Shown here piece by piece: positions 51,801 through 59,706 of a stretch of 64,000 nucleotides of DNA. Source of the stretch: Allofournierella_A excrementavium (GTDB lineage Bacteria > Bacillota > Clostridia > Oscillospirales > Ruminococcaceae); the NCBI GenBank assembly GCA_019120375.1, contig DWVE01000009.1:1-64000 (forward strand), written 5' to 3'. Under the pieces are notes generated by a model, which was not told where the DNA came from, ran no database searches, and saw nothing but the letters and a program-made list of their open reading frames with translations. Each line of letters opens with the position of its first letter. The stretch's first letter is position 1. Position numbers and translations under genes: made by a program.

Positions 51801-53097
51801 TCTCCACCATCACAGCGCCGATCTCGGTGAGGGCCTCGGTTTTAGGGTCGAGGCCGGTGGTCTCGGTGTCGTAGATCACAAAACTGCCGGAAAGCGGCCC
51901 GGTCGCTTCGCCATAGACAACCGGCACCATGTCGTCCACAAAGTAGGCCTCGCAGCCGTAGATGAGCTTGAAGTCCGGGTCGCTTTTGCGGATGGCCTCG
52001 GCGGCCAGCATCGCCTCCGGGAATCCCTGGCAGACGCCGTGGTCGGTGATGGCGATGGCACGGTGGCCCATACGGTGGGCTGTACGGACGATCTCGCCGG
52101 GGTCGCAGAAGCCGTCCATGCTGGAAAGCTTGGTGTGCAGGTGCAGCTCCACCCGCTTTTCGGGGGCGTTGTCCTCCCGCTTCTTGCGCTCCACCTGAAG
52201 CACGTCATAGGGATACACTACATAGTCGTGCTCGTACTTGTCGTAGGCGCACTCGCCCTTCAGCACGAGGGTGGTCCCCTTCTTCACTTCTTCCCACTTG
52301 GAATAATCCTCGCCGTCCCGGCTGCGCAGTTTCAGGCTGATGGAGCCGGTGTAGTCGGTGATGGACACGATGTAGCTCTTCTGGAAGTTGCCCTTGACCT
52401 CCACGGCGAACACATCGCCCCAGATGGTGACCTTGCCGCTGTCGCTGCCCAAGTCCTTCAACGGGGTGACATTGTTCGGCTTGAAGTTCTTGCCGTGGAA
52501 CACGCTCACCGGCTTGTCGGTGAGGTCGAGGCCCGGTATCTTGAAATCGGGTGGCTGTTTCTTCTCCTCAAAGCGGGGCGCGGGCGCCTTCTGCATCACC
52601 CGCTTCTCCCACTCGTCGGCGCTCACGGAACTGTTCTGTTCCAGCGTGACGGTGGGCAGCACGCCGGTGCGCTGTTCCACCAGCTTGGCCAGGGTGTCGC
52701 CAAAGCCGATGCCATCCAGGATGTTCTTGCCCACCGGCACTGTGATGGTCAGCTGGGTGCCCTGCAGCGCAAAGGAGGCATGGTCCAGAAAACCGTTCAC
52801 CGGCAGTCCTTCGCTGCGCAGTTCGTCTATCATCGCCCGCAGGCTCTCTTCGGTGATGGTCTCAAAGGGGAAATAGTTGCACACCATCAGTTCCAGCCCT
52901 TCAAACTGGGGCGCAAGTGACGCGCAGAGACGCCCGCACAGCTCGATCGGCAGAGGCGCCGCGCTGCGCAGGCTTATCTTCAGTTTTCGGCTGATGCGCA
53001 GCAGTTCCACCTGCTCCACGAGCACCCCCGCAAAACAGCGGGCAAAGGTCTCGTCTGCATTGAACTGCGGCCACAGCTGGCTCACCAATGGCTTCAA
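48814..53097 (-). CDS. polC: DNA polymerase III PolC-type alpha subunit
   Basis: PolC is the replicative polymerase of low-GC-type Gram-positives. The 1427-residue chain has an N-terminal domain, an OB fold (about 215-320), the PHP domain (HLHTKLSSMDG) split by a DEDDh proofreading exonuclease (DTETTGLDP), a zinc finger, the polymerase catalytic aspartates in PDIDLNFSGEYQ, and a C-terminal duplicated helix-hairpin-helix. A TTG at 53097 with GGGAG 8 nt upstream is preferred; nine more codons are open before it. It closes the pyrH-to-polC gene row and ends in a shared terminator. Confidence 0.97.
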   Translation of the reverse strand: MKPLVSQLWPQFNADETFARCFAGVLVEQVELLRISRKLKISLRSAAPLPIELCGRLCASLAPQFEGLELMVCNYFPFETITEESLRAMIDELRSEGLPVNGFLDHASFALQGTQLTITVPVGKNILDGIGFGDTLAKLVEQRTGVLPTVTLEQNSSVSADEWEKRVMQKAPAPRFEEKKQPPDFKIPGLDLTDKPVSVFHGKNFKPNNVTPLKDLGSDSGKVTIWGDVFAVEVKGNFQKSYIVSITDYTGSISLKLRSRDGEDYSKWEEVKKGTTLVLKGECAYDKYEHDYVVYPYDVLQVERKKREDNAPEKRVELHLHTKLSSMDGFCDPGEIVRTAHRMGHRAIAITDHGVCQGFPEAMLAAEAIRKSDPDFKLIYGCEAYFVDDMVPVVYGEATGPLSGSFVIYDTETTGLDPKTEALTEIGAVMVENGQITKTFGTFVNPGKPIPPKIVELTGINDAMVADAPSPDEAIKQFMEFAGDRVLIAHNAHNFDMRFMRAAAEKAGLRLENSYIDTLPLAQNLYHGLRNYKLDTINDHLEIEPFNHHRAVDDAMALAKIFCKMLEDLALKGVKTVEQINTGLGGGNTAVIKKKYYHLIILVRNQLGLKNLYKIVSEAHTKYFFKKPRVPRSVLDKYREGLIIGSACEAGELYRAVVEGRSFEELCRIAEYYDFLEVQPLGNNEYMLREHLVDSIEKIQDFNRTIIKLGEVLHMPVVATGDVHFQDPEDSVYRAVLQAGNGFKDADNQAPLYYRTTQDMLDQFYYLPKDKAFEIVVKNPNKIADMCDGGIRAIPKGTFPPSIEGAEQQLRDATWSTAKKHYGDPLPEIVQTRLQRELDSICGHGFAVLYVIAVKLVAYSNAGGYQVGSRGSVGSSAVAHFSGISEVNSLPPHYLCPKCQYSEFITDGSVADGFDLPDKTCPRCGAQLIVDGHDIPFETFLGFDGDKEPDIDLNFSGEYQSQVHRYTEELFGKEYVFKAGTVSGLQDKTAYGYVKKYLEERGRTVNRAEENRLTVGCTGVKRTTGQHPGGMVVVPDVHEIQDFCPIQHPADDKDKGVLTTHFEFKYLHDTLLKLDELGHDVPTMYKYLEDMTGIPMDQVPMNDQRVISLLVSTEALGVTPEQIGSQTGTFGIPELGTPFVRQMLIEAQPKNFSDLIQISGLSHGTDVWNGNAQDLIKNQICTISDVIGCRDSIMTYLLHKGLEPKLAFNIMELTRKGKVAKGGFPPGAEEKMKECGVPDWYMDSCRKIKYMFPKAHAVAYLIAAIRLMWFKVYHPQAFYATYFTVRGDDIDYEAAVGGVKVAQQHLREVEQRLKEEKKAKDEDIQVSLQLVNEMLARGYEFLPIELGKSRAVRYMVEDGKVRLPFASLKGVGEAAAQALEAATINGQEYLSVEELQQACGVSSAVMENLKNVGALGDLPDTSQVSFF

Positions 53098-53178
53098 TGG
53101 TCTTTCTCCCTTTCCTTGTGACAAAGCGCAGCCCGCGGGCAGGGCAAAAGCCCCGCCCGCAGGCAGATAAAGCAGCTC

Positions 53179-54222
53179 TTACAGCTTGTAAATTTCGTCC
53201 ACCAGCTGGCCAACGATGTCGCCCCGCAGCATCCGGATCTTCTCGCCGCGGATGAACAGCAACGCCTCGTCCTTGCCGCCGGCGATGCCGATGTCCGCCT
53301 CCCGGGCCTCACCGGGGCCGTTGACAACGCAGCCCATCACAGCTACCTTGATGGGCTTTTTATAGCCCTTGAGGCGCTGCTCCACCTCGTCGGCGATTTT
53401 GGCCACCGGGATGTTGGTGCGCCCGCAGGTGGGGCAGCTGATGATCTCCGGCCCGCCCACGGCGTGGCCGGCGGCCCGCAGGATGTCAAAGCCAGCCTGC
53501 ACCTCTTTTTCCGGCTCGTCGGTCAAGGAGACCCGCAGGGTGTCGCCGATGCCCTCCATCAGAAGGCCACCGATGCCCATGCCGGACTTGATGAGGCCCA
53601 TGCGGTAGGTGCCCGCCTCGGTGACGCCCACATGCAGCGGGTAGTCGCACCGCTCGCTCAGAAGGCGGTAGGCCTCCATCATCCGGGGCACATTGCTGGA
53701 CTTGATGGAGATGACGATGTTGTCAAAATCGTATTTTTCCAGCAGAGAGACGTGGTACATGGCGCTTTCCACCAGCGCTTCGGGCACCGGCGCGCCGTAC
53801 TTGGCCAGCACCTCTTTTTCCAGGCTGCCGGCGTTCACCCCAATGCGGATGGGGATGTTCTTCGCCTTGCAGGCGGCGGCCACCTCTTTCACGTGGTCGT
53901 CGCCGCCGATGTTGCCGGGGTTCAGGCGGATCTTGTCAACCCCCGCGTCCACGCAGGCCAGAGCGATGCGGTGGTTGAAGTGGATGTCCGCCACGAGGGG
54001 GATGTCCACGGCGTTCTTGATGGCTTCGATGAGGCGCACATCCTCCAGGGTGGGCACGCTCACCCGCACGATCTGGCAGCCCGCTTCGGCCACCCGCACC
54101 GCCTGGGCCACGTTGCCCGCCACGTCGTCGGCGCGTACGTTGAGCATGGTCTGCACCGCCACAGGATTGTGGCCGCCGATGGTGAGGTTGCCGATGGTCA
54201 CTTCACGCTTGACCTTGCGCAT
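53179..54222 (-). CDS. ispG: 4-hydroxy-3-methylbut-2-en-1-yl diphosphate synthase (IspG)
   Basis: IspG is the iron-sulfur enzyme of the next-to-last step of the non-mevalonate isoprenoid pathway. The 347-residue protein has the N-terminal barrel (TIGGHNPVAVQTML) and the C-terminal cluster domain with cysteines in SCPTCGR and GCVVNGPGEA. GAGGG precedes the ATG. It lies in the row dxr-rseP-ispG, so two pathway genes are co-directed with uppS, which uses the product. Confidence 0.97.
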   Translation of the reverse strand: MRKVKREVTIGNLTIGGHNPVAVQTMLNVRADDVAGNVAQAVRVAEAGCQIVRVSVPTLEDVRLIEAIKNAVDIPLVADIHFNHRIALACVDAGVDKIRLNPGNIGGDDHVKEVAAACKAKNIPIRIGVNAGSLEKEVLAKYGAPVPEALVESAMYHVSLLEKYDFDNIVISIKSSNVPRMMEAYRLLSERCDYPLHVGVTEAGTYRMGLIKSGMGIGGLLMEGIGDTLRVSLTDEPEKEVQAGFDILRAAGHAVGGPEIISCPTCGRTNIPVAKIADEVEQRLKGYKKPIKVAVMGCVVNGPGEAREADIGIAGGKDEALLFIRGEKIRMLRGDIVGQLVDEIYKL

Positions 54223-54243
54223 GTTTTTTCCCTCTTTTCTTAT

Positions 54244-55314
54244 TTAAAACAACCGGGTGATGTCGTTGAAGGTGGCAAAAATCATCACAGCAAACAGGAA
54301 GAAGAGCCCCGCCATGTTCACCCATATCTCAAACTTTTTGGGCAGCGGGCGACGGAAGATGCCCTCGATGAAAAGGAACACCAGCTTGCCGCCATCCAGC
54401 GCCGGGAAGGGCAGAAGATTGAAGATGCCCAGGTTCACGGTGAGTAGCGCCAGCAGGCTGAGCACCTCGGAAATGCCCATGCCCGCCGCCTGATTGATGG
54501 CGCTGACGATGCCCACCGGGCCGGAGAGCTCGGTCACGCTGACCCGCTGGGTCACCAGGTCCACCAGAGAGCGGAACACCAGCCGGGCGTAGAACAGGGT
54601 GTAGTCGAAGGCCTGCCCGATGACGTTCAGCGGCGTTTTTTCCAGCGCATAGACCTTGAAGCCCATGTTCATGGTGACGGTGTCGCCGTTTTGCACCTGA
54701 TCGAAGCGGACGTCGTCGATCTGCACTTTTTCACCGTTCCGCTTCACGGTGAAGTCGGCGGTGAAGTCTTCGCTGCGTTGTAACTCGTATATAATATCGT
54801 TGGCCACAAAGCAGCGGCGGCCGTTGATGGCCAAAATCTCGTCCCCCACCTGCAGGCCGGAGACCTCCACTGCGGAGCCTTCCTCCACCAGCGCCACAGT
54901 GCGGCTGGCGAGAGTGTCGCTGCCGGAGAACAGAATCAGCAGGACCACAAAGCCCAGCACCAGATTCATCACCGCGCCGGCGGCCACCACGATGATGCGT
55001 TTCCAGACCTTGACCTTGGGAAAGGGCAGGCCGGTCTTCGCCTCCGGCGGCAGGTCCGGGTCGATGAACTGCTCATCCTCCGAAAGCTCTTCGTCCTCCC
55101 CTTCCATGCTCACATAGCCGCCCACAGGCAGTGCGCGGATGCTGTACCGTGTTCCGTTTTTCACCCGGCTGAACAGCGCAGGCCCCATGCCGATGGAAAA
55201 CTCGTTGACCTGGATGCCCGCCTTTTTCGCGCATACGAAATGGCCCAGTTCGTGGATCATCACCACCAGACCAAAGATGAACACAGAAACGACGGTCGTG
55301 ATCAGAATTGACAT
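54244..55314 (-). CDS. rseP: Intramembrane zinc metalloprotease RseP
   Basis: RseP (RasP in Bacillus) cleaves membrane-bound substrates such as anti-sigma factors and signal-peptide remnants. The 356-residue protein has the HELGH site in the first membrane segment (about 22-26), a PDZ domain in the middle (GDEILAINGRR), and the LLPFPALDGG motif in a late membrane segment. The start at 55314 (MSILITTV) gives the usual N-terminus although the AAGGG site is very close; an upstream start is possible. It lies between dxr and ispG. Confidence 0.93.
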   Translation of the reverse strand: MSILITTVVSVFIFGLVVMIHELGHFVCAKKAGIQVNEFSIGMGPALFSRVKNGTRYSIRALPVGGYVSMEGEDEELSEDEQFIDPDLPPEAKTGLPFPKVKVWKRIIVVAAGAVMNLVLGFVVLLILFSGSDTLASRTVALVEEGSAVEVSGLQVGDEILAINGRRCFVANDIIYELQRSEDFTADFTVKRNGEKVQIDDVRFDQVQNGDTVTMNMGFKVYALEKTPLNVIGQAFDYTLFYARLVFRSLVDLVTQRVSVTELSGPVGIVSAINQAAGMGISEVLSLLALLTVNLGIFNLLPFPALDGGKLVFLFIEGIFRRPLPKKFEIWVNMAGLFFLFAVMIFATFNDITRLF

Positions 55315-55364
55315 ATGCCCTTGTTTGCTCGCTTTCTTATTTACTCGCAGGCTCTCTCCTTGTG

Positions 55365-56519
55365 TCAAGTCAGATGACTTTGCACAAAGGCACGGGCCAT
55401 GCGGTCACACTCGTACACATCGGCGAGGGTGTAGCCGCCGCCGAAGGAGTCGCTGTTCACCACTGCCTCCACCAGACGGCCGATGTCCAAAAAGCCGATC
55501 TTGTCCTCCAGGAACAGGCGCACGGCCTCCTCGTTGGCGCCGTTGGCGGCGCAGGGGCCAAGGCCGCCCTTGGCGATGGCCTTTTTGCAGGCGGCAAGGC
55601 AGCGGAAGGTCTCTTCGTCCGCCACATCGAAGGTGATGGACTTGAGGGTGGTGAAATCAAGTTCCGGGGCACAGCCGGGGGCCCGCTCAGGCCAGGTCAG
55701 GGCGTACTGGATGGGGATGCGCATATCCGGCACGCCCAGCTGCGCCAGGATGGAATTGTCGCTGAACTGCACCATGGAGTGGATGATGCTCTGGCGCTGC
55801 ACCACCACCTGCACCTTCTCGGGCGGCAGGCCGAACAGCCACACCGCCTCGATCAGCTCCAGGCCCTTGTTCATCAGGGTAGCGGAGTCGATGGTGATCT
55901 TTGCGCCCATGTTCCAGTTGGGATGCTTAAGGGCGTCCGCCTTGGTCTTGCCCGCCAGCTCCTCCTTCTTCATCCCGAAGAAGGGGCCGCCGGAGGCAGT
56001 GAGCAGGATCTTGGTGAGAGCTTTGGCGGAATGAGCGTCCTGCAGGCACTGGAAAATGGCGGAATGTTCACTGTCCACCGGCAGAAGCTTCGCGTTGTGG
56101 CTTTCCGCCGCTTTTGTCACGAGATAACCGCCGGTGACAAGGCTTTCCTTGTTGGCCAGGGCCACGTCGCAGCCGCTTTCCAGCGCCGCGAGGGTGGCCC
56201 CCAGGCCGGCGATGCCCACCACAGCGTTGAGCACCACATCCGCCTCGCCCATGCCGGCCAGGGCCACGATGCCCTCGGCGCCTTCCAGCACCTTGGGCGC
56301 GTTCGCGCGGCCCGCAAGGGCACCTTTGAGTTTCTGACAGGCCGCGGGGTCTGCCACCGCCACATAGCGGGGATGAAATTCTTCGATCTGCTCCAGCAGT
56401 TTATCCACGCTGGAATTGGCAGCCAGTGCCCGGACCTCATATCCCTGGCTGCGGGCCACGTCCAGGCTCTGGGTGCCGATGGAGCCGGTGGAGCCCAGCA
56501 GCGTGATGCTTTTTGCCAT
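55365..56519 (-). CDS. dxr: 1-deoxy-D-xylulose 5-phosphate reductoisomerase
   Basis: Dxr makes 2-C-methyl-D-erythritol 4-phosphate, the first committed step of the non-mevalonate pathway. The 384-residue protein begins with the NADPH-binding motif GSTGSIGTQ and has the metal-binding PVDSEHSA motif and the SASGGPF-type active-site loop (LTASGGPF). GGAGGAAAG precedes the ATG. It sits 21 nt after cdsA. Confidence 0.97.
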   Translation of the reverse strand: MAKSITLLGSTGSIGTQSLDVARSQGYEVRALAANSSVDKLLEQIEEFHPRYVAVADPAACQKLKGALAGRANAPKVLEGAEGIVALAGMGEADVVLNAVVGIAGLGATLAALESGCDVALANKESLVTGGYLVTKAAESHNAKLLPVDSEHSAIFQCLQDAHSAKALTKILLTASGGPFFGMKKEELAGKTKADALKHPNWNMGAKITIDSATLMNKGLELIEAVWLFGLPPEKVQVVVQRQSIIHSMVQFSDNSILAQLGVPDMRIPIQYALTWPERAPGCAPELDFTTLKSITFDVADEETFRCLAACKKAIAKGGLGPCAANGANEEAVRLFLEDKIGFLDIGRLVEAVVNSDSFGGGYTLADVYECDRMARAFVQSHLT

Positions 56520-56540
56520 AGCTCTTTCCTCCGTGAAATT

Positions 56541-57383
56541 TCACATCATGGTCCTGAACCAGACGGCCAGGGCCACCAGCGGGGTGATGAACAGCACACT
56601 GTCGAACCGGTCCATGATGCCGCCATGGCCCGGGAAGATGGTGCCGTAGTCCTTGATGCCCAGCTGGCGCTTGATAGCCGAAGCGAACAGGTCGCCCAGG
56701 ATGCCCAGCACCGAACAGCCCATGCCCAGCAGGAACACCGCGATATAGCCGAACATGCTGCCCGCAGCATGGCCGGTGAGCCCGCGGGCGGCCAGGGTGC
56801 ACAGCACACCCACCACGCCGGAGCCCAGGATGCCGCCGATGGCGCCCTCCACCGTCTTGTGAGGGCTCACCAGCGGGGCCAGCTTGTGCTTGCCGAACAG
56901 CCGCCCGGTGAAGTAGGCAAAGGTGTCGCCGCCCCAGGCAAAGGCCAGCGCCATGAGGATGAGATACACCGCTTCATAGCCGTATTCTTCCACCGGCAGC
57001 CGGGCCTTAATGAAGACCAGCGAATAGAAGGCGGTCCAGATGACCACGCCCACAGCGCACACGCCGCTGAGGCGGGCGACGTTCAGGTTCTGGTTAAACC
57101 ATATGAGGCATATCGCCAGATATAACACAAAAAGAAAGCTGATGGGCGCGATCAGCAGTTTTTCCGGCGCCGCTGCGGACAGGATCAGCAGCACCGTGTA
57201 CACCGAAAAGCCTCCGAAGACCCAAGGGCCGCGCTTGCCCAGATCGAACGCCTCGTAGATCTCATGCACGGCGATCAGGCAGATCAGGGCGACCACGATC
57301 TCAAAGACCGGTGTGTTGAACAGGCACAGAACCACCGCCAGCAGGGCAAGCCCGAAGATAGAGGTGATGATCCGTGTTTTCAT
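56541..57383 (-). CDS. cdsA: Phosphatidate cytidylyltransferase
   Basis: CdsA makes CDP-diacylglycerol, the precursor of membrane phospholipids. The 280-residue protein has about eight hydrophobic segments and the C-terminal family signature around SVLGILGDLFASAIKR and HGGIMDRFDS. The start at 57383 has GGGGGAG 7 nt upstream; the longer frame does not. It lies 25 nt after uppS. Confidence 0.95.
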   Translation of the reverse strand: MKTRIITSIFGLALLAVVLCLFNTPVFEIVVALICLIAVHEIYEAFDLGKRGPWVFGGFSVYTVLLILSAAAPEKLLIAPISFLFVLYLAICLIWFNQNLNVARLSGVCAVGVVIWTAFYSLVFIKARLPVEEYGYEAVYLILMALAFAWGGDTFAYFTGRLFGKHKLAPLVSPHKTVEGAIGGILGSGVVGVLCTLAARGLTGHAAGSMFGYIAVFLLGMGCSVLGILGDLFASAIKRQLGIKDYGTIFPGHGGIMDRFDSVLFITPLVALAVWFRTMM

Positions 57384-57408
57384 TGAAATTCTCCCCCTTT
57401 TTCCGCAG

Positions 57409-58125
57409 TCAGATGCCGCCGAAACGACGGCTGCGGTGACAGAATTCCAGGATGGCGGCATCCAGATCCGCCCGGGTGAAGTCGGGCCAGAGAACGTCCA
57501 TCTCCACCAGTTCCGAATAGGCCGCCTGCCAGAGCATGAAGTTGGACAGACGCTTTTCGCCGCTGGGCCGCAGGATGAAGTCCGGGTCTTTCTGGCCGCG
57601 GGTGTACATGTGGTCGCTCATCATCTCTTCGGTGATGTCCTGCGGTTCCAGCTTGCCCTCTTTCACCAGCTCGGCCAGCTGCCGGGCCGCCCGAACGATC
57701 TCGGGCCGCCCGCCGTAGTTCACGGCGATGTTCAGCGTCATGCCGGTGTTGCCGGCGGTCTTGGTCTCGATCTCGTCCATCAGCTGCTGATGCCGGGGCT
57801 CCAGCACCGAGCGGTCGCCAAGGAACACCACGCGGTTGTTCTCTTTCTGGTAATCGAAGGCTTTGACAAGATACTCGCCGAACAGTTTCATGATGGCGCC
57901 CACCTCGTCCTGGGGGCGGCGCCAGTTCTCGGTGGAAAAGGCGTAGAAGGTCACCGACTCCACCCCCAACTGGTTGCAGTAGCGGGTGATGTCCTGAAAG
58001 ACTTCGGCCCCCTTTTTGTGGCCCGCGGTGCGGGGCAGGCCCCGCCGCTTGGCCCAGCGGCCGTTGCCGTCCATGATGATGCCGATGCTGAGGCCTTTGG
58101 CCAGCTCTTGAATGGACTGCTCCAT
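57409..58125 (-). CDS. uppS: Undecaprenyl diphosphate synthase
   Basis: UppS makes the C55 lipid carrier for cell wall synthesis. The 238-residue protein has the cis-prenyltransferase signature IIMDGNGRWAKRRGLPR at about 19-35 and the late RPSGEKRLSNF motif. The ATG at 58125 has AAAGGA 9 nt upstream and is preferred over one six codons earlier, which contains that site. It precedes cdsA. Confidence 0.96.
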   Translation of the reverse strand: MEQSIQELAKGLSIGIIMDGNGRWAKRRGLPRTAGHKKGAEVFQDITRYCNQLGVESVTFYAFSTENWRRPQDEVGAIMKLFGEYLVKAFDYQKENNRVVFLGDRSVLEPRHQQLMDEIETKTAGNTGMTLNIAVNYGGRPEIVRAARQLAELVKEGKLEPQDITEEMMSDHMYTRGQKDPDFILRPSGEKRLSNFMLWQAAYSELVEMDVLWPDFTRADLDAAILEFCHRSRRFGGI

Positions 58126-58147
58126 ACAAATTGTTCCTTTCATAAAT

Positions 58148-58192
58148 AAAGGGCCGCGCTTCGCAACCTGGCGCTGCGCGGCTCGGCCCTTT
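58148..58192 (-). other. Hairpin between frr and uppS
   Basis: AAAGGGCC (58148-58155) pairs with GGCCCTTT (58185-58192), with further G-C pairs inside. On the minus strand only ATTTATG follows, so this may adjust readthrough or mRNA stability between frr and uppS, not end transcription fully. Confidence 0.45.
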
Positions 58193-58206
58193 TGGTCACG
58201 CCGAGA

Positions 58207-58761
58207 TCAAATCTCCATGATCTCCTTGTTTTTCTCTTCGCAGGCTTTGTCGACCAGTTTGACATACTTGTCGGTGATCTTCTGCATCTCTTCCTCGTAA
58301 TGCTTCTGATCGTCCTCAGTGATCTCGCTGTTCTTCTTCTGCGCCTTGAGTTTATCCATCGCGTCGCGGCGGACGTTGCGCATGGCGACCTTGGTCTCCT
58401 CGCCCAGCTTCTGCACGTCCTTGGTCAGCTGGCGGCGGCGCTCCTCGGTGGGCGCCGGGAAGACGAGGCGGATGACGCGGCCGTCATCGGTGGGGTTGAT
58501 GCCGATGTCGCTCACCAGCAGCGCATGCTCGATGGCGTGGATCAGCGAGGCGTCCCAGGGAGTGATGGTGAGGATGCGGGCCTCGGCCACCGCCACAGCC
58601 GCCATCTGATTGATGGGCGTGGGGCTGCCATAATAGTCCACAGTGACCCGGTCCAGGATGGCAGGGTTGGCGCGGCCGGCACGGATGGCCACCAGTTCCT
58701 TGTCCAGATGGCGCAGGGCGCCGTCCATTTTTTCCTCGTAGGGTTTTGTAAATTCGCTCAT
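58207..58761 (-). CDS. frr: Ribosome recycling factor
   Basis: RRF splits post-termination ribosomes together with EF-G. The 184-residue protein is full length, with the conserved pattern IRAGRANP, the proline-glycine hinge YYGSPTPINQMA and the C-terminal helix. The ATG at 58761 has AAGGAG 8 nt upstream; a TTG two codons earlier also lies in frame but too near to it. It follows pyrH. Confidence 0.97.
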   Translation of the reverse strand: MSEFTKPYEEKMDGALRHLDKELVAIRAGRANPAILDRVTVDYYGSPTPINQMAAVAVAEARILTITPWDASLIHAIEHALLVSDIGINPTDDGRVIRLVFPAPTEERRRQLTKDVQKLGEETKVAMRNVRRDAMDKLKAQKKNSEITEDDQKHYEEEMQKITDKYVKLVDKACEEKNKEIMEI

Positions 58762-58832
58762 ATCCAAAGCTCCTTTTTTGTTTTCCAGCCGTCAGGCTCA
58801 AAGTACGTTTTGCGGGGCAGTATCCGAAAGGG

Positions 58833-59549
58833 TCACGCTTCCTGCACCAGGGTGCCGATGTCCTCCCCTTTCACCGCGCGGGCGATGTTGGCGGGGTGGG
58901 CCAGATCGAACACCAGGATGGGCAGGCCGTTCTCACGGCAGAGGGTGGCGGCGGTGCCGTCCATAACGCCCAGCTTCTTTTCCAGCACCTCGCTGAATGT
59001 GAGGGTGGAATACTTTACAGCGTCGGAGTATTTCTTGGGGTCCTTGTCATACACACCGTCCACCATGGTGGCCTTGAACATCACGTCGCAGCCGGTCTCG
59101 ATGGCGCGCAGGGCACTGGAAGTGTCAGTTGAGAAGAAGGGACATGCGGTGCCACCGCCGAAGAGGACCACCTTGCCCTCTTCCATGGCCTGCACAGCGT
59201 CGTCGCGAGTGTAAGTCGCCGCGATCTGGGGCATCACGATGGCGGACTGCACCACCGCGGGAACGCCCGTCTGACGAAGCGCATCCGCCAGGGCCAGGCA
59301 GTTCATCACCGTGGCCAGCATGCCGATCTTGTCGGCACAGGTGCGCTCCATTTCGCCGCTGGAGCGGCCGCGCCAGAAGTTGCCGCCGCCCACAACGACG
59401 CCGATCTGCACGCCCAGCTCGTAGGCCTGCTTGATGCCGCTGCAGATAGAGCGCATGGTCTCGTCGTCGAATCCCGTGCCTTTGGCGCCGGCGAGAGCCT
59501 CGCCGCTCACCTTCAGCAGGATGCGTTTGTATTTGGTTTCCACGTTCAA
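58833..59549 (-). CDS. pyrH: Uridylate kinase (UMP kinase)
   Basis: PyrH phosphorylates UMP to UDP. The 238-residue protein has the amino acid kinase fold with LLKVSGEAL near the start, VVVGGGNFWRG (about 51-61) and the GTACPFFSTDT nucleotide-binding part. The start is uncertain: TTG at 59549 or GTG at 59543, both near AGGCGG. It is first in the long row that ends with polC; rpsB and tsf, its usual partners, are not beside it. Confidence 0.95.
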   Translation of the reverse strand: MNVETKYKRILLKVSGEALAGAKGTGFDDETMRSICSGIKQAYELGVQIGVVVGGGNFWRGRSSGEMERTCADKIGMLATVMNCLALADALRQTGVPAVVQSAIVMPQIAATYTRDDAVQAMEEGKVVLFGGGTACPFFSTDTSSALRAIETGCDVMFKATMVDGVYDKDPKKYSDAVKYSTLTFSEVLEKKLGVMDGTAATLCRENGLPILVFDLAHPANIARAVKGEDIGTLVQEA

Positions 59550-59566
59550 AACACCGCCTGTATCAT

Positions 59567-59590
59567 TACAGCCCGGAGGCCGGAACTGTA
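59567..59590 (-). other. Hairpin in the pyrH leader
   Basis: TACAG/CTGTA and CCGG/CCGG pair inside 59567-59590, with a small internal loop, about 17 nt before the pyrH start region. It may affect translation start. Confidence 0.35.
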
Positions 59591-59607
59591 TTTATTATAT
59601 TGCTTAT

Positions 59608-59636
59608 ATTTTACAATAAAACCCTTTTCTTGTAAA
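59608..59636 (-). promoter_or_regulatory. Promoter of the pyrH-to-polC gene row
   Basis: TTTACA (59631-59636) and TAAAAT (59608-59613) are 17 nt apart on the minus strand. A second AT-rich TATAAT lies 14 nt downstream without a good -35 box. Confidence 0.7.
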
Positions 59637-59641
59637 CAATT

Positions 59642-59677
59642 AAAAAAGAGGGCCGCCTTTCAGAAAAAGGCAGCCCT
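59642..59677 (-). terminator. Terminator of the Spo0A-like module
   Basis: AGGGC-c-GCCTTT (59649-59660) pairs with AAAGGC-a-GCCCT (59666-59677), one mismatch; on the minus strand TCTTTTTT follows. It ends the transcript of the kinase-like gene. Confidence 0.85.
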
Positions 59678-59706
59678 GTTCGTTTTGTGGTTTTGAAAAA
59701 GCCCGC

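Noticed and set aside
49183..52920. A 1245-codon open frame on the plus strand
   Set aside because: It is the antisense shadow of polC, with the same skewed composition and no recognisable motif.
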